Source: Sphingobacterium corticibacter (lineage in GTDB: Bacteria > Bacteroidota > Bacteroidia > Sphingobacteriales > Sphingobacteriaceae). From it: a stretch of DNA of 64,000 nt. Both the position numbers and the translations under genes were made by a program. Within the stretch, counting starts at the first letter, position 1. Every line of letters begins with the position of its first letter. Below the pieces are notes generated by a model that worked only from the letters and a program-made list of their open reading frames with translations, ran no database searches and had not been told where the DNA came from. The DNA lies in the NCBI RefSeq assembly GCF_003076635.1, contig NZ_QDKG01000001.1, forward strand, positions 62,001 through 126,000, written 5' to 3'. Positions 63,993 to 64,000 of the stretch are shown here, piece after piece.

Positions 63993-64000
63993 CGATTACA

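Noticed and set aside
1..64000. CRISPR arrays, tRNA or rRNA genes, transposons, phage genes
   Set aside because: I looked for regularly spaced identical repeats, cloverleaf-like segments with CCA or TTC loops, and transposase or integrase motifs and found none.

Overview
This window looks like chromosomal DNA from a Bacteroidota bacterium, most likely a member of the Sphingobacteriaceae (inference). Several genes have the Bacteroidota promoter pattern TTG-(about 20)-TAnnTTTG. The proteins include many types typical of the phylum: SusC/TonB-like receptor, OstA-like protein without a barrel, DUF4834, FadL plus SGNH lipoprotein pair, multi-receiver hybrid kinases, bacterial deoxyhypusine-synthase-like protein. 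Shine-Dalgarno sequences are mostly absent. I see no rRNA, tRNA, CRISPR array, transposase, integrase or phage gene. It reads as core chromosome, with short intergenic spaces closed by strong hairpin terminators.

Layout. 1-4.2 kb: the 3' part of a methyltransferase gene, a Fur-like winged-helix protein, a UbiA-like membrane protein and acs. 4.2-9.1 kb: a secreted protein, the coupled operon rsmA / FAD monooxygenase / 2-hydroxyacid dehydrogenase, and divergent pdxA. 9.1-12.8 kb: a tRNA-maturation run (CCA-type nucleotidyltransferase, pRiA4b-ORF3-like protein, miaA, YrdC-family protein). 12.8-17.4 kb (minus): EamA transporter, DUF721, recF, DUF4834, PH-like protein, tilS. 17.5-26.7 kb: OstA-like protein, PQQ-type sugar dehydrogenase, OsmC, SGNH lipoprotein, FadL porin, tpx, SurA-like isomerase. 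26.8-32.6 kb: a complete seven-gene Mrp Na+/H+ antiporter operon. 32.8-35.3 kb: small SRPBCC/VOC/DUF1801 proteins and a Crp-type regulator. 35.4-41.4 kb: gltB-gltD. 41.7-43.8 kb: deoxyhypusine-synthase-like protein, an unrecognised protein resembling the uracil-DNA-glycosylase fold, and rdgB. 43.8-48.3 kb (minus): LacI regulator, S41 lipoprotein protease, a degenerate HAD protein, an orphan pre-ATP-grasp domain, lolD. 48.4-52.4 kb: sucC, thioesterase, lpdA, azurin. 52.4-58.4 kb: two hybrid histidine kinases flanking cheR, with no cheB. 58.6-64 kb: floA, kdsC, maf, then an HMA-TonB receptor fusion and a Cys-rich exported protein that together look like a metal (probably copper) module.

The most unusual signals are these. 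(1) A small operon joins a DHS-like enzyme, a catalytically empty UDG-fold-like protein and the nucleotide-pool cleaner RdgB. (2) A dispersed intergenic repeat occurs three times, each time in sense orientation 3' of a gene in a convergent space. (3) Several genes have the -7 box almost touching the start codon, which suggests leaderless or near-leaderless mRNAs. (4) The HMA-TonB receptor fusion sits upstream-coupled to a Cys-rich partner. (5) A HAD-family gene appears broken just before its last catalytic motif. No single clearly new defence or mobile system is visible.
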